Of a stretch of 64,000 nucleotides of DNA, positions 1-64,000 are shown in pieces. Position 1 is the first letter of the stretch, and every line of letters begins with the position of its first letter. The position numbers and the translations under genes were made by a program. This DNA comes from Norana najaformis. Taxonomy: Eukaryota; Annelida; Clitellata; Crassiclitellata; Hormogastridae. The notes under the pieces were generated by a model, which was not told the origin of the DNA, made no database searches, and saw only the letters and a list, made by a program, of their open reading frames with translations. Where the stretch lies: the NCBI GenBank assembly GCA_964023275.1, contig OZ029916.1, positions 18,982,686 through 19,046,685 of the forward strand, given 5' to 3'.

Positions 1-435
1 GTTGTCAAATGCTGTTGTTGGGGATTGCACTGTTTTTAGAAAAAGAAAAATTTGACCAGATAAGTGAAATTAATGCCACATTTGCATTTTGTACATGTTT
101 CAGAATTAAAAATTAACAGTTAAATTGAAATGCAGGGAAGTTTGATTGTTTGCCAAACTGGCTAGCAATGCATTCAATCACCTATATACCACTACTTTAG
201 CAGAACTCCTCCATGACTTACTTTAATGGAAATTTTCCTATATCTAAAAATGTAATACCAACATAGGAGTATTAAATTTTGGAAAGAGAGGTTCCATACT
301 GGATATTGGCATTTTGGAATGGATTAACCATAATTGGATCATATGTGGCAAAACTGAAAAAGGTTCTAATTATGCTAGAGCATAATCTGCTTCAGTTGAT
401 CTTTGGCTGAAAGTTTTAGCGATTTACTTTTTCAG
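1..435 (+). other. Twitchin intron (3' part)
   Basis: AT-rich sequence upstream of the first exon seen. The acceptor is ttcag at 431-435. Nothing else recognised. Confidence 0.7.
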
Positions 436-54337
<53,902 letters not shown>

Positions 54338-55729
54338 AGCGCAACCAACTCCACAATTGACGTTGGCTCAATGTGTGGACTATACACTACTATTTTATTA
54401 TTTAGCACTTTGCAGCACGGAATCAAAACTAGCAATAAAAGTTACGCTGCTTTTCATGCAATGTAAATTTTGTTTTGACATTAGTCCCGTTTCTGTTCAG
54501 TTTTTACAGCTTTGCTAGGCTAGTTGTGCCATTCAGTGTTCCAGCAGGATTCATTAGCGTGTCCAATGTTTCTGTGTGGTAGACCTCAGCCAGCTTCAGA
54601 AACTCGCCATTATCTTTTGCAGTCTGTAGTGCTGCAGATGTATTTCATTTCTGTTAACTTATTGTCTCTTGGTATTTTTCACTTTATCTTGGACTGTTTA
54701 AATCAAATATCCAGTTTCCTCCTTCATGAAGTATTTAATTACAAGAAATCTGTATCAGAAAATATAAGGCATCAGAATAGTTATTTTCCTTTCATGTGGG
54801 GTGTTAACATTAACTAAAATCATTAATGCCAACATTATTGCTGTATGTGTTTACTGTGCGCTTGATACACTTTTAGTTTGACTACAGCTAAAGAATCACG
54901 GTGCCCGTAGGTTGCCTAAATTTAAGCACTGCAGAGCACCCACTGTCTTCTGACGTATGTTAGTCTGAAGTTCCTTGTACATTGGTTCAGTTGTTGAAAA
55001 TTAGTACAGTAATTAGAATGTAGGAATGCCAAATGTAGAATAAATATATAATATATATATTTTACTATTATATATTTATTCACTGAATGAAGGTTTATTG
55101 TATTACTCTACAACTTCACCCCATATGATCAAGTTTATAATTCAGACTGAAACTGATAATAAACTGGAATTTTTTTCTTTGCATCAATTGGATATTGTAA
55201 CAAATGTGTTGGTGGCATACATTATCTTGCAAGGATGCTAGGAAACCAACTTTCTGTTAAATCTTCATTTGTTTAAAGCATGAAAAAATAATTTCAAACA
55301 CAGGAAAAACCATACACGATTCTGCAACAGAAGGAAGAAACTGGGTAGGATGTAGGATGCAGTAACGACCCAAACAAAATAAAGAAAGGCTGGTGTGTGG
55401 TTGAAGAAGTGGAGGAAATGACCAGGAGGAAATTGCAGAACAATGGAGGCTGACTTAATTGATGATGGTGATTCCCTTGTTATCCTTCTCGCCACTCCAA
55501 TTTGAATACTGTCACCTATAGTTTACCGTCACAAATTTCCATCACTCAGTCTTTTGTCCTGATTTGTTTCTTACTCCACCAGCTGTTGTTCCTGGTTAGC
55601 TGTAGGGGTTAAAGCATACGTCAAGACGCCTCTGTGGGTGATGATGTCAGTTCATATAAGCCTACCAATCGTCGCTATATTTCAAAGATTTTAATCTCAG
55701 GCTATCACGGTCCGTAGACAGGGACTGTA
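54338..55729. other. Twitchin 3' UTR and intergenic spacer
   Basis: AT-rich; contains the two poly(A) signals and a (TA)n run near 55046-55075. No gene recognised; the short frame on the minus strand at 55265-55495 has no known protein character. Confidence 0.5.
54434..54439 (+). terminator. Polyadenylation signal AATAAA, twitchin
   Basis: AATAAA 97 nt after the stop codon. A second AATAAA at 55039-55044 could give a longer 3' UTR. Confidence 0.55.
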
Positions 55730-56525
55730 AATGGCATGGTGCCTCTTCACTCTTCAACCCACACCAGTCTGGTTTCAATAAACACCACTCAACTGAAACC
55801 CTACTCATTTCTCTATACAACAAGCTTGTTTCAACCTTCTCTCACGAACAGGCTTCTTGCCTCTGTCTCCTTGATGTTGCAGCAGCCTTTGATACCATTG
55901 ATGACAACATCTTACTCCATAGACTGTCAATCTGGTTTGGATTAACTGAAACTGCTCTCCCGTGGATACAATCCTACATCTCCACTCCTCTATAAGAACA
56001 TCGGAAGTTTCATCCCAGTCATGCGTCTCACTTGTGGAGTTCCACAAGGCTCTGTCCTTGGACCTCTGCAGTTTATCCTCTACCTACCCCATTCAGTTCA
56101 CTCATGAAGTAAGCTCAGTTGACCATCACCTGTATGCCGACGACACCCAATTTAATATACATCTCTTTCTTCGAATTGTTTCAATGACTCTAGATCATCT
56201 TCGTATGGTTAAACAAACCTCCTCCTAGATGATATCTAATCTCTTGTGACTGAACCCATTTAAAACCGAATTCAAACTAAGGCCTACTGGCTTAAGCAAC
56301 CAGCTCAAGAAAAATTCCTAGGCCACTGCCCACTGGTCCTCGCGCAAATCCACCAAAACCACCAGACCCACCATAGTCGTCTGTCTATCTGCCTGCCTGC
56401 CTGGAACCGAACGCTTCCTGCCTATGGATTTTGTTTTTACCGAGCGCCTGTGAATAAGCTGGCTCCCGTGACTTAGCTTTCGCTGGGCGCTGTAGAAATC
56501 TTGAGTTTACGATTACGATTACTGT
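55730..56525 (+). pseudogene. L2/CR1-like LINE, broken reverse transcriptase plus 3' end
   Basis: Plus-oriented. Fingers/palm part recognisable: NPHQSGFNKHHSTETLLIS, AAAFDTIDDNILLHRLS, later VPQGSV-like and DHHLYADDTQ (catalytic YADD) near 56120-56155, with frameshifts and stops. The thumb region is missing; sequence jumps to the LINE 3' end (GGAACCGAACGCTTCCTGCC, GATTTTGTTTTTACC, ATTACGATTAC). It ends about 360 bp before the PIGV start codon. Confidence 0.85.
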
Positions 56526-56883
56526 AGGTGACGTTGACACGAAAACTAACACACAAATCTTTAATTTTGACATGCGTTTCTTTATGAATCTACTTTGATG
56601 TTTACAAATACAAAGAAATATCTATCAATGTCCGCTCACATTTGAGCTCAGAAATTATAGTCTTCAAAATAATACAAATTAAACTTACATCTGTATCCGA
56701 CTGTCCTTTGGATCCCGCATTCTTCCCTCTATACCATGGTGGTTATACTTCTTACAGAGTATATATCATTGGGTGTAGGCCCTAATCAAGAGTAGCGCTA
56801 CTAAACTGTTGGCGTCATCTCTGAAATCGGTCCAACCCTCCCTCTATAATCTATGGACAAAAAACGTGCATGGATGAAATAAC

Positions 56884-59800
56884 ATGGCGATTTGCGTTCG
56901 GTCGAAGTCAATTCGATCATTTGCGCTGCATGCGCGTTTATTTGTCGCATTAATACAAGTATGCACAATTTCTAATTTCAAAACACTACCAATGCATTTA
57001 GTCGAAATTGTATGTCTTACAAGGGCTATTTCGATCTAACGGTAATCCGGAGTTTACAGTGATAATGTGTTGTGCTCGGTACCTGTAATCCCAAGATTTG
57101 TACAGCGCCCAACGAAAGCCACGTCACAGGGATCAGTTTATTCGCAGGCACTCAGTCAAAGCAAAATCGATGGGCAAAAGGGTTCGGTTCCAGGTGATGA
57201 TCTAAAGTCAGGCAGAGAGAGCGTGGCAGCTACGGTGGGTGATGTTTGGGATTGGAGCGGAGAGATGAGAGGAAGACGGGAAGTCGGGATAGGATCTGTG
57301 TTCGTATGTATGTATGCACGCGTGCACTCAGCCTAAACAAAAGTGAGGCATGAATAAAACGAAACAGAGAGGTAATGAACAATCTTCGATTTGCTGACGA
57401 CATTGGCCTTCTGTAGAGGAGCTGGATCACTGATTAATGCAAACTAAAACAGTGGTTATCGAAAAACTAGAGACTTCAGTAAACATCTGCATTCAAAAAT
57501 AGCATATCGCTCAGGTAGATCAATTTGACTATCTTGCAGGTCTAATAACCGCAGATGGTATAGCGTAAAAGACATACAAAGCAGAATTGGATGCACATCA
57601 CAAGCATTTGAAAGAATGGCCAAGATATGGAGAAGTAGGGCTATAACAAAGAAAACTTGCAAGAATATGTGAGACGATGATACAACCGAATTTTTTTGAT
57701 GAATCAGAATACTGGACAGTGAGAAAACAAGATGAAAAAAGAAGAATCCTCACAACAGAAATGAATTGGATACAGAAAATTACAGGACTCTCTACTATAA
57801 AATATCAGAAATCGTGAAATACGACAATTCTTAGATATGCTGATCACCCTATTAGATAAGTTGTTTAGCAAAAACTCCAACGGATTGGTCATGTGGAAAG
57901 AATGCCAACTGACTGAATCCCACACAATGCACTGCATGGAAGATGTGAAGGACAGAGGAGCTTAGGAATACCATGAATATGATGAATACACAATAAAAAT
58001 GAGGACTTCACAAGATTTGGACTCAACACGAGAGCAGCAATCTGACAACTGACTGAAAAGAATGGAGATGATTTATTGATACCCATCGCACCAAATGGCT
58101 GACATCAGGAACTGATGAAGATGATGTATACATTCGTTCATACAGGATGTACGTATGAATGTATGTTGCTGGAAATTTACACAGAGCCATTCAGCAACCA
58201 CTTGAGGATGCTGCTATGTGGCTACTTGACAGATCTATTTTCAGTTTTCTTCAGCTTCCGTTTAACTAAGTCATGCAAGTTGCAACACCATGCTTTCTGT
58301 AATAGGATTGGCTGCCGGGAATGGCCATGCTGTAGAAGTGCATCGTCTGGTGGCCATGGACCATACTTGCATGTTACTGAAAATTTTTGTAGCTCTTAGG
58401 AATTAGGATAATATGTCATTCAGTGTTGTGTAATGTACAGTAATGAAAAGTTTTATTGCACTCTTAAGTGACACTAAAATATGTGACATGATTTTTATAT
58501 CTGGTTAGAGTGTCCATATAGTTTGTGGCCAACTGATGCTTCAGAAGATTATAAATTTAATACAGCAGTTATCATTTATTGCCTTACTTTTTCAGGGAAA
58601 TTACTTAAGATTAATGATGTTTAAGCTTTAAAATTGTATTGGTTTTGTAGATATGCTTCAACTACCTGATTCCAGACCATGACGCCAAAGTATTTAATCC
58701 ACCTATCATACACGCGACAAATGCAGTGGACAATGCCGTGACATTTTTACTTGGTGGATTTCGGAGATGGGACGCTGTATATTTTTTGCATGTAGCAGAA
58801 TATGGCTATACTTATGAAAACGCATTGGCCTTCTTTCCGCTGTTCCCACTTCTTACAAGGGTCACAGCAAACACCGTTCTGCTGCCACTGCAGTTCTTCA
58901 TGAACTATTCAAGCAGCCTTCTTGTATCTGCGTTTTTTGTAAATTTGGTGTTGTTTGTTTTGTCAGCAGACATTCTGTATCGCCTGGGAATCAGAGTTGT
59001 GAATAGTGATGCCATTGCCTACAAGGCTGCACAGTTATACTGCGTGAATCCTGCTAGTGTCTTTTTCTCTGCACCTTACTCAGAGACAACGTTTGCATTC
59101 TTTACATTTGCTGGAATGTTTATGCTAGAAAGTGGAAGACTTTCTTTATCTTCTGTGCTGTTTGGTGCATCATCCTTGGCCAGATCTAATGGTCTTGTGA
59201 ACTGTGCTTTCATTTGGTACAAGATTCTCAAAGACTTTCAGACTGCAGTGTATTGCAGACGGTGGCAAAATCCTTTTATTTTTGTCACTCAGATGGTTGC
59301 AGCGTTGTTCATCTCGTTAGGCAAAGCTGCCATGATTTCGCTTTTGTGCTGGTCACCATTTCTAGCTTATCAGTATTATGCTTATAGAATCTTCTGCAAC
59401 CCTCTAGCAAGTTACAAGGACATGCCAACTCACATACTGAACTATGGCAACAACCAGAAATATAAGATGCCTCATACAGGGCTTTCGACGTGGTGTCATC
59501 AGTCAGTACCAGTGTCGTATTCATATGTGCAGCAGAACCACTGGAATGTTGGATTTCTTAATTACTATGAGTGGAAGCAGTTTCCCAACTTCCTTCTTGC
59601 AATGCCGATGATGTGTCTTTGCGCATACACCACAGTGTACTACGTGATGTGGAACCCGCTGTATAGCCTAAGCCTTGGACTGTATGATCCCGATGTCCGA
59701 AACCACAAGAAAACGGATGATGCTGCTCACTTGACAACTGTAACCTTTGGAATAAATAAGAAGTCGTGTTTTGTTTATATCGTACACATGGCTTCATTGA

Positions 59801-61114
59801 CTGTGTTTGGTGTTCTGTTCATGCACATCCAGGTATGTTGCATCGAAATGTTTTATTACCGCTTTGAATGGATGTGTGTGCTCTGCATCTTTTTGTATAG
59901 AACATATCACATATTACACACCTATTTCAACGATAGTCCTCAGAAGTGGTGTAGTCCTGGGGTTGAAGAATATTTCAGTTGAAATTCTCAACACTGTAAA
60001 ATTGTAATTGTAATCATAACCTTGAGATTTCTACAGTGCCCAATGAAAGCTAAGTTATGGGAACCAGCTTATTCACAGGCGCTCAGTCAAAATGATAGGC
60101 AAGAATGGTTTGGTTCCAGGTCAGAATCCAAGAGTCGAGCAGGAAGGCAGTCAGACGTCTCTAGTGAATGGTGTTTAGAATTAGATCTGCAGGATAGATA
60201 ATGGGAAGAAGAGGAATCAGGATAGGATCTCTGGAAGAGAAGTGTTTTCAGTTTTGAGTGGAAGACCTCCACAGAGATTGCAAGGGATGAAGTGATGGTG
60301 AGCTTGTAGGATGGATCAGATAACTACAATCGAACAGTTGAATAACTTGTGTTTACAGGTTGCATGGTTGCTTAACATATTGATTTTTTTATATGTTACA
60401 CCAGGATTTGAACTCTGGATGCAGAGGTAAGGAGCAGCTGCATTTGCAAAACAGTAAAAGCAAGGTAGACCATACAGCGTAGCACAGAAGCTGCTTGCTG
60501 TCTCTTTCTATCAGTAGATCTTTTATCGGTTATGAACGAACTCAAAGGTCCTCATTATTCAGTTGAGTACTAAGCCCATGATCGAGCCTCTTACATTACC
60601 AACACTCACCCCATTACCAACATGTATTTCAACTTGTTTACCTTTTGTAGCTTGCTTGCTGGTTCCACGATCTGTTGTATTTCGACTGATGGATTGTGAT
60701 TTTGACTGCAGTTAACTTAAAGCAGAACATCTCTGATCAAATGAAAACTAACATACTGTTCTGTTTAAATGGTTTTTACGCTTTGCAACTGGTTTCAAAT
60801 TGTCTGCATCTGTTGTACTTTAGGTCTTGACACGCTTTATTGCGTCATCCTGCCCGATTATTTACTGGTTTGTTGCAAGCATCACCATGTCAGAAGAGGA
60901 TGTACAACTGAGCGTAAAGTCCGAGGCAACGACCAATGATGTACCAGTAAATGAGAGCAATGGATCTTCAACTTGTGCAGACACAAAAGATCAAGCAGAT
61001 GTTGACTATCCTTGGAATGAAAATAGCTGGTTAAGTCGTGCTGTTTTGATCTATTTTCATTTATATCTCTTTGTCGGTGTGGCAGCGTTTTCAAACTTTC
61101 TACCATGGACATGA
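56884..61114 (+). CDS. PIGV: GPI mannosyltransferase 2 (PIG-V), complete
   Basis: PIG-V adds the second (alpha-1,6) mannose to the GPI anchor precursor in the ER lumen; it is a multi-span membrane protein. Exons 56884-56958 (MAICV...LFVALIQ, 25 codons), 58651-59832 (394 codons) and 60824-61114 (stop), all phase 0, about 515 residues against 493 in human. Motifs: FNYLIPDHDAKVFNPP; RRWDAVYFLHVAEYG (conserved Asp at about residue 66); FFPLFPLL; NPASVFFSAPYSE; RSNGL; QYYAYRIFC; VYWNVGFL-like HWNVGFLNYYEWKQFPNF; and the family's terminal FLPWT. The start ATG is supported by an in-frame stop at 56875-56877 and by fit of exon 1 to the family N-terminus. A charged insert (about residues 440-480) precedes the last membrane span. 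Confidence 0.92.
57085..57305 (-). mobile_element. 3' end of L2/CR1-like LINE in PIGV intron 1
   Basis: Minus-oriented copy: CTGTAATCCCAAGATTTGTA, CAGCGCCCAACGAAAGCCAC, GCAAAATCGATGGGCAAAAG, GGTTCCAGGTGATGATC, continuing to GGGATAGGATCTGTG. It starts about 125 bp after the exon 1 donor. Confidence 0.85.
57373..58075 (+). pseudogene. RTE-like LINE reverse transcriptase fragment in PIGV intron 1
   Basis: Broken plus-strand fragment of the C-terminal half of a reverse transcriptase: NNLRFADDIGLL (catalytic FADD) at about 57375-57415, then a FDYLAGLITADG-like piece, KMWRSRAITKKT-like piece, and QRIGHVERMP near 57880. Frames change and stops occur. It is a different LINE family from the L2-like copies, judged by the motif order. 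Confidence 0.7.
60003..60345 (-). mobile_element. 3' end of L2/CR1-like LINE in PIGV intron 2
   Basis: Minus-oriented copy starting GTAATCATAACCTTGAG; on the minus strand it still encodes VFHSKLKTLLFQRSYPDSSS, the end of the LINE protein, before its 3' UTR. 5'-truncated. Confidence 0.85.
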
Positions 61115-61703
61115 TGCAGATGCTCAGTTTCAGCAAAACATGTCAGAATGTACGAGAAGCGATAAAGCACCAAGGCTGTGTTAAGCTTTCTTGATGATCA
61201 AGGCCAGTACTTCTGGTGATTGTTGCGTTATTGAAGTTTCAACATCATAGGCTAAGAGAAGCATCATTCTGCAAACCAGAATTTCCAGTTGCTTAACTAG
61301 AATGAGCGGTTGTGTGTGGCTTTTATGAAAAATCACGTGTTACAGATTTCGCCTTTACCTTTAATAAGAGATTAATTTGTGTTAGAGTGTGATTAGGCAC
61401 GAGACTGCTTCGTTTTAATTTATCTGCTAAACAGTTAATTTATAGCTGTGTAGAAGCGCACAATTTCCTGTCAGTATCTTTGTAAGTGTCGGTTGTGATG
61501 TTTGAGCGGATTGAATAAATCAATGATGCATTATTACTGATGTAAATGTTTCACTAGCATTTGGTTTTAGGAATTTTTTCATCAGTAGTTGTTAAATGTT
61601 TCAGGCAAGCTGAAATCCATATAAATCTGAATATCGGTGCAAGGTTGGGTAAGATAATTGTGCATTAATTACAAGTTTCTTTCAGCAATATGATTATAAA
61701 TAG

Positions 61704-61762
<59 letters not shown>

Positions 61763-62234
61763 CTCAGGTATGGTCCCTAACTCCCCATGGGCGGAAGGAT
61801 ATTTCAGTAGAAGCGTAAAGCAGTGTGGTGGATTTTTGGCATAAAGGCAAAGTTGGATAGGCCAATAGTCCACCTGTGTGATAAAATCTCAACTGAGGGT
61901 CAGTTTTAACTCCTAGCGACCACTCTCAATGAAGTTCAGTCATGACGATCCGGAACATCGACTTCTTGCCTCAGAGGTCTTGAGTGTGTACCCAATAGGC
62001 CTGATCGATATAGGTCACATTGTCGAAATATGCCTATAACTTGGGAAGCTATAATTTTAGTCGTGACTGCCTTCTTAAATCCAAAACACTAGGATATAGA
62101 AGCTGCAGACGGAGTGTAATGTAATGACGTAGCCTTAGGTCTGGAAAACTACATTAGGCTAAAGTGTACGTCGTGTGTAGTTCCTGCTGTGCAGCTGGAA
62201 GTCGGCCTAAACTATGCGGTTGTCTTGGTGTTTT
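61115..62234. other. PIGV 3' UTR and spacer
   Basis: Holds AATAAA at 61514-61519, the only clear poly(A) signal, about 400 nt after the stop, and a compound microsatellite (TA)n(GA)n at about 61703-61760. Nothing else recognised. Confidence 0.6.
61703..61760. repeat. Compound (TA)n(GA)n microsatellite
   Basis: About 10 TA units followed by about 19 GA units, uninterrupted. Confidence 0.95.
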
Positions 62235-63675
62235 TGCCTTATCGTAATCGTAATCTCGAGATTTCTACAGCGCTCAACAAAAGCTAAGTCGCGGGAACCA
62301 GCTTATTCACAGGCGCTCAGTCAAAACAAAATCGATAGGCAAAAGGGTCAAGATCCAGGAGTCAGGCACTCAGACAGTCGGACGGCTACGGTGGATGCTG
62401 TTTGAAATTGAAGCGAGAAGAGAGATGAGGGGAAGAGGAAGAATCAGGATAAGATTTCTGGAAAAGAAGTGTTTTCAGTCTTGAGTGAAAGACCTGCGCA
62501 GAAACCGAAAGAGGTGAAGTGTTGGTGAGTTTGTGTGATTGACCAGACAACTGTCGCAATTCTGGCGGGAGTTTATTCCAAAGCGGTGGGACAGCTATGG
62601 CTATGGAGCGATTTCCAAATTTTAAGGATGAGGTGACGGGAGGGCGAAGAAGTGTTAGGACAGATGAGGAGCGGGTTGAACGGAGTGGTTGGATAGTAAA
62701 TAATTGACGAAGATAGGAGGGTTGGGAGGATTGAAGTGTGTTGTAGGTGAGGGATAAGACTTTGTACTCTATTCGTTCTGGTATTTTAAGCCAGTGCAGT
62801 GATTTGAGAACAGAGGTGATGTGATGGTGTTTGGGGGTTTTGGTGACAGCACGTGCGAGAGCATTCTGGATAGCTTGTAGGCGATTTATCTGGGTTGTGT
62901 CAATATTGAGGAAAAGTGAATTGCAGTAGTCAAGTTTTGCATGGACTATGGATGTGGCAATGATAGATGCGGTTTTGAAGTCAAGCATAGGACGGATTCT
63001 GCGAAGGTCGCGGATATGCATAAAGCAAGAGCGGGAAAGATGGGTGATATGATCAGAAAAAGTAAGGTTCTGGTCGAAAATAACACCTAAATTACGGACA
63101 GAGGAGTTAGTATTAAAGGTGTGGATGGAGGCAGAGTCCAGGCTGAGGGAGATAGAGGGGTCAGGAATTTTCTTCAGCTGGTCACGTAGGCCTATAAGTA
63201 TGAATTCAGTTTTAGATGGGTTCAGGCATTAGATGTCATCCAAGAGGAGATTTGTTTAACCACACAAAGAAGATGATCTGTAGACTCACTGAAACAATTT
63301 GGAGAGAAAGAGATGAATAGTTGGGTGTCATCAGCATAGAGGTGATGGTCAACGGAGGATGCTTTAATGAGTGAACTGAGTGGGATAGTGTAGAGGATAA
63401 ACAGAAGAGGTCCTAGAACGGAGCCTTGTGGAACTCCGCACGTGAGAGGGCATGACTTAGAAGAGGCTTCCGAAGTTTTAACAGAGAAATAGCGGGAGGA
63501 GAGATAAGACTGTATCCATAGGAGAGCAGTGTCAGCAAAACCAAACCAGGTTGAAAGTCGGTGGAGTAAGATATTGTGATCTATGGTGTCGAAGGCTGCA
63601 GAGATATCAAGAAGACAGAGGCAAGATACCTGTTGATGAGAAATGGCAGAAACAAGCTTGTTGTAGAGAGATGTC
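62235..63675 (-). pseudogene. L2/CR1-like LINE, 5'-truncated, with reverse transcriptase domain
   Basis: Best-preserved copy of the family. On the minus strand: palm with AAFDTIDHNILLHRLS, CGVPQGSVLGPLLFILY and the catalytic HHLYADDTQ (codons near 63327-63338), one stop/frameshift near 63230, then an intact 211-codon frame (63021-62386) for the C-terminal region (KLDYCNSLFLN, RLQAIQNALARAVT, LHWLKIPERIEYKVLSL, PPLWNKLPPELRQLS). The 3' UTR follows down to 62235, ending in CGAGATTACGATTACG units. The 5' truncation is near 63675. Confidence 0.9.
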
Positions 63676-63676
63676 A

Positions 63677-63815
63677 GCAGACGAAAAAGAAATCCAAGTC
63701 GAGGCTCACACCAGCCGACATCGAAACACAGATGGAGAAAAAACCGAAGAAGAAATCCTCAGCGGCAAAGAAGAAGGAAAAGGACTCGGCTAACAGCGCC
63801 CAGTCTGCGATTTAG
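63677..63815 (+). other. Lysine-rich open frame at the LINE junction, unknown
   Basis: Directly beyond the LINE 5' end, a + frame reads KSKSRLTPADIETQMEKKP, KKKSSAAKKKEKDSANSAQ and stops at 63813-63815. It is preceded by an AG. It could be the end of a gene broken by or lying next to the LINE, or chance. I do not recognise it. Confidence 0.25.
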
Positions 63816-64000
63816 CAGTTAAACTAGAAGAGGTTTGATAATTATTTCAAAAGTTTCGGCTCGATATCGCTTAAAATTGTTACATTTACTAAGAAGAAAC
63901 AGTGGGCTAGATAGGGTACCGTATTGGACTTGTTCCACGTTTGATCCGAGCGCGTTTGGGATATACTCGTTTAGGCCAGGAACATTACCGGTTATATTAT

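Noticed and set aside
57067..57336. Plus-strand frame of 89 codons
   Set aside because: It is antisense to the LINE 3' end; similar frames recur at other copies of the same repeat.

Overview
This window is AT-rich animal DNA with many introns. It carries the 3' part of a giant muscle protein gene of the titin/twitchin family on the + strand (436-54337), followed by a complete small gene for the GPI mannosyltransferase PIG-V (56884-61114, + strand). The exact order of pieces around the kinase (FN3, basic linker, kinase, regulatory segment closely like nematode twitchin, then Ig) identifies the big gene as twitchin. The mobile elements and gene structure fit a mollusc, most likely a gastropod, but the species is an inference.

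Twitchin: I traced 65 consecutive coding exons by matching splice sites and phases. The sum is 10,763 nt, which closes exactly on a stop codon (about 3,586 residues plus a split first codon). The 5' end lies outside the window. The domain order is F-F-I-[FFF-I-FF-I-FFF]-[FFF-I-FF-I-FFF]-I-I-FF-I-I-F-linker-kinase-regulatory segment-I-linker-I-tail (F = fibronectin III, I = immunoglobulin). The two bracketed blocks (4748-15873 and 16203-30392) are a tandem duplication of 10 domains and 17 exons, in which every exon pair has the same phase and the same length except one pair differing by one codon. With the Ig before it, the first block has the same cyclic order as the 11-domain super-repeat of vertebrate titin; the Ig expected between the blocks is missing, leaving six FN3 domains in a row.

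Local oddities in twitchin: one FN3 exon pair (9789-10097 and 21431-21739) is about 98% identical while its neighbours have diverged strongly, which looks like gene conversion. The intron just after the first of these holds an uninterrupted 366-bp CTGC/CCTG tetranucleotide repeat. Two introns appear to use GC donors. Between the two last Ig domains there are two small exons of 61 and 28 nt with identical phases, so they could be mutually exclusive; only the 61-nt one carries an arginine-rich serine motif.

Mobile DNA: introns hold a 582-bp pogo/Tigger-like MITE, a tRNA-Met-like SINE, a broken Polinton/Maverick-type DNA polymerase B, a broken pogo/Tigger transposase, a hairpin-rich element and several minisatellites. 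The 3' end of one L2/CR1-like LINE family, ending in ATTACG units, recurs at least eight times; two copies keep reverse transcriptase sequence (55730-56525 and 62235-63675). An RTE-like reverse transcriptase fragment lies in PIGV intron 1.

PIGV has three coding exons including a 75-nt first exon, and encodes about 515 residues. The last few hundred bases hold the 5'-truncated end of a LINE and a lysine-rich open frame of unknown status.
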